DNA from: Silene noctiflora
Taxonomy: Eukaryota > Streptophyta > Magnoliopsida > Caryophyllales > Caryophyllaceae
Length of the DNA: 28,473 nt
NCBI GenBank assembly: GCA_009801015.1
Contig: VHZZ01003409.1
Span: forward strand, 71,574 to 100,046
Direction of reading: 5' to 3'
How positions within the stretch are numbered: the stretch's first letter is position 1; the number at the start of each line of letters is the position of its first letter. The notes beneath the pieces are model-generated. The model worked only from the letters and a program-made list of their open reading frames with translations. It searched no databases and was not told the origin of the DNA. The position numbers and the translations under genes were made by a program. Positions 26,927 through 28,473 of this stretch are shown here, in pieces.

Positions 26927-28196
26927 TGACAGGCTAATCATATACCTACCAAAGATAACCAACTGGTCTCTAACTAATGCAGCGAGGGAAGTCGGGATCG
27001 TATCCACGGGGAGACAACTATGTTTTAAAAGTCTGCTTAAGATTTGTCTGGGTAACTGAAATGGGGTTTGATTTGTTTGTTTATCTAAATTAAGGCAAGA
27101 AATAAAGGCAAGCAAACAATAAACGGGTTTAAAAACAATATAAAAGGAACATCCAGGATTATCGGTTCACCACGGTCAATAGTGCTCAGAAGGCAAAGGT
27201 CAAAGATCGATAACTAAAATAGTCAGAAGGGTAATGAACAGATCCTTTCGGTCAACTATTCCCCTAAAAAACCAAAATAGCTTTCGCTCTAAAAAGGTAT
27301 TCCTATCGTTCACAACTAGATCTCATCTTAATCAATCTCGCAATCTAGATCAAGACTTAACAAATTAACTAACCGATCACGTGCACATAATCAATTAATT
27401 ACGGTAAAAGCAGTGATTAGCAATTCTAACACAAAACGAAACAGATCCAAAACCAAACAACATCACATTACTAGACCGTGGCTCCCCTAAACCCTAGCAT
27501 TAGAGAATTATCTACGCATGTTGAAATCTACTAAGGAAATAACGAATAAAACAATTGAATTAAACATAACTAGAACGACGGGCAAGATCAAGATTCAAAC
27601 AAAACGCTAGAAAGGAATAAAGAAGAGCACTACGAGAAGAGAAGAGAAATTCAAATGAAAGAACAAACGAAGATTAATTACCGAATTAAGGCTGAAAGAT
27701 TATAAATTATAGATCTCCAAAATAAATGTAACAAAAGTAACGTCTAGTGCTTTTTCCGAAATTAAGATATGTCTTCTCACTGTTTTCCCCCTCTCTTAAG
27801 TACCTCCAAAAGTCATTTGACCTAAAACATCCACTAATGGGACGAGTTAAACAAGCTTACAGCTCGACCAGAACAAAAATAGTCGATCGACTGTCTCAAC
27901 TTAGTCGATCGACTAAAATCTAGACAAAGCAGCTCCAGTCTTCACTCCAGCCGAGTCTGTGCTCCTCAGTGCGCATCCTAAAACGATAGTTTCCGAGCTC
28001 TAACTCTCTTGATCTCCTAAATGCGGCTCCGAAGACAAGTTTAGGCTTGTTTCTACCAAGTCTGGCTCATTCCTGCAACAAATACAAAACGAACCAAAGT
28101 AGTCTATTTGGGGAAAAGCGGTAGCTAGATGCTACTAGTTTGCATAGAAATGCGTGCTAAAATAGTGTAGAAACTCTATGAAAATTGCACGGATCA
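26927..28196 (-). mobile_element. 3' LTR of a Ty3/gypsy (Tat-like) retrotransposon
   Basis: Read on the minus strand, the LTR begins TGATCCGTGCAATTTTC at 28196 and ends GCCTGTCA at 26927, giving 1270 bases with TGA...TCA ends. Just upstream of its start is a candidate polypurine tract (GGTTTGGTTTGGGGAGT). Near its end is TCTCCCCGTGGATACGATCC, a motif that recurs at the 3' end of many plant Tat and Athila LTRs. The flank at 26922-26926 is ACCTT, a candidate 5-base target duplication whose partner lies outside the window. The internal region extends rightwards past the edge. Confidence 0.75.
27881..27914. repeat. Two 12-bp palindromes AGTCGATCGACT in the LTR
   Basis: AGTCGATCGACT, its own reverse complement, is at 27881-27892 and again at 27903-27914, 22 bases apart (about two helical turns). 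They lie in the LTR U3/R part on the minus strand. They may be protein-binding sites; no factor is identified. Confidence 0.8.
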
Positions 28197-28473
28197 AACT
28201 CCCCAAACCAAACCTTTGCTTGTCCCCAAGCAAACTATATGCAACCAAAGACAACTAATGGAACATAGTAAATCTCAGAGCTAGCTACAAATCATCAACT
28301 CAAATCGTTTAATGCATATAAATTAACAACTACTAGCTATGTGTCAAGGAAAACGAATTTATAACAGTTTTAGAAATAGCTGAACTTTCGACCTTACAAG
28401 ACTTTCAAAAATGGACTCTCACGGGTCACTCTCTCTCAATTAAGCAAAGGGTAAGCAATTATATGTAAGAGAG
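28197..28473 (-). mobile_element. Internal 3' region of the LTR retrotransposon
   Basis: Adjacent to the LTR is the candidate polypurine tract (28198-28214 on the plus strand as ACTCCCCAAACCAAACC). Beside it, on the minus strand, is TTTGCTTGGGGACAAGCAAA, a palindromic CTTG-GGACAAGC word typical of the 3' untranslated part of Tat/Athila elements. No reading frame was seen up to the edge, as expected downstream of pol. Confidence 0.7.

Noticed and set aside
26841..27115. Open frames crossing the CACTA-LTR junction
   Set aside because: They cross an insertion boundary and belong to the LTR end, which is non-coding.

Overview
The window is nuclear DNA from a flowering plant. The coding exons are small, flanked by GT-AG introns, and encode plant-type proteins, while the spaces between them are full of plant transposon remnants: Stowaway-like MITEs, a Helitron, a CACTA element and a Tat-type Ty3/gypsy LTR. 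The repeat families look to me like those of a eudicot, perhaps Caryophyllales. That placement is an impression from the repeats and was not tested.

Four complete protein-coding genes can be assembled, and every exon set joins in frame. (1) 679-4111 (+), seven exons, 386 aa: plastid aspartate-semialdehyde dehydrogenase of the aspartate-family amino acid pathway. (2) 5962-12332 (+), four exons, 560 aa: a plant RING-IBR-RING E3 ubiquitin ligase with an N-terminal RNase H-like domain and a poly-Asp tail. (3) 14378-20003 (+), seven exons, 400 aa: exonuclease V (EXO5), a PD-(D/E)XK nuclease with four putative Fe-S cysteines. (4) 20726-24148 (-), two exons, 212 aa: a BAP31/BAP29-like ER membrane protein, convergent with EXO5. 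The genes share no pathway and look like ordinary independent neighbours.

Layout: 1-678 is the ASD promoter region, with a short tandem repeat, a decayed MITE end and a perfect inverted repeat. 4112-5961 is intergenic, with a dispersed repeat and a 27-bp tandem repeat. 12333-14377 is a nest of MITE-like elements. 20004-20725 separates the convergent 3' ends. 24149-26153 holds two well-delimited MITEs and AT-rich sequence. From 26154 to the right edge there are nested mobile elements: the end of a CACTA transposon, with an array of palindromic subterminal repeats and the last 81 codons of a transposon protein gene, is interrupted at 26927 by the 3' LTR of a minus-strand Ty3/gypsy element that runs off the window.

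Most introns also carry transposons: a Stowaway-like MITE in ASD intron 1, MITEs and an exactly delimited Helitron in the RBR introns, two inverted-repeat elements in EXO5 intron 3, and a GGAGGG-type element in the BAP31 intron that resembles one in RBR intron 1. I found no tRNA, rRNA, CRISPR or other RNA gene. I also found no convincing novel multi-gene system; the most interesting signals are the CACTA palindrome array with its nested insertion, the RNase H-like/RBR/poly-Asp protein, and the Helitron.
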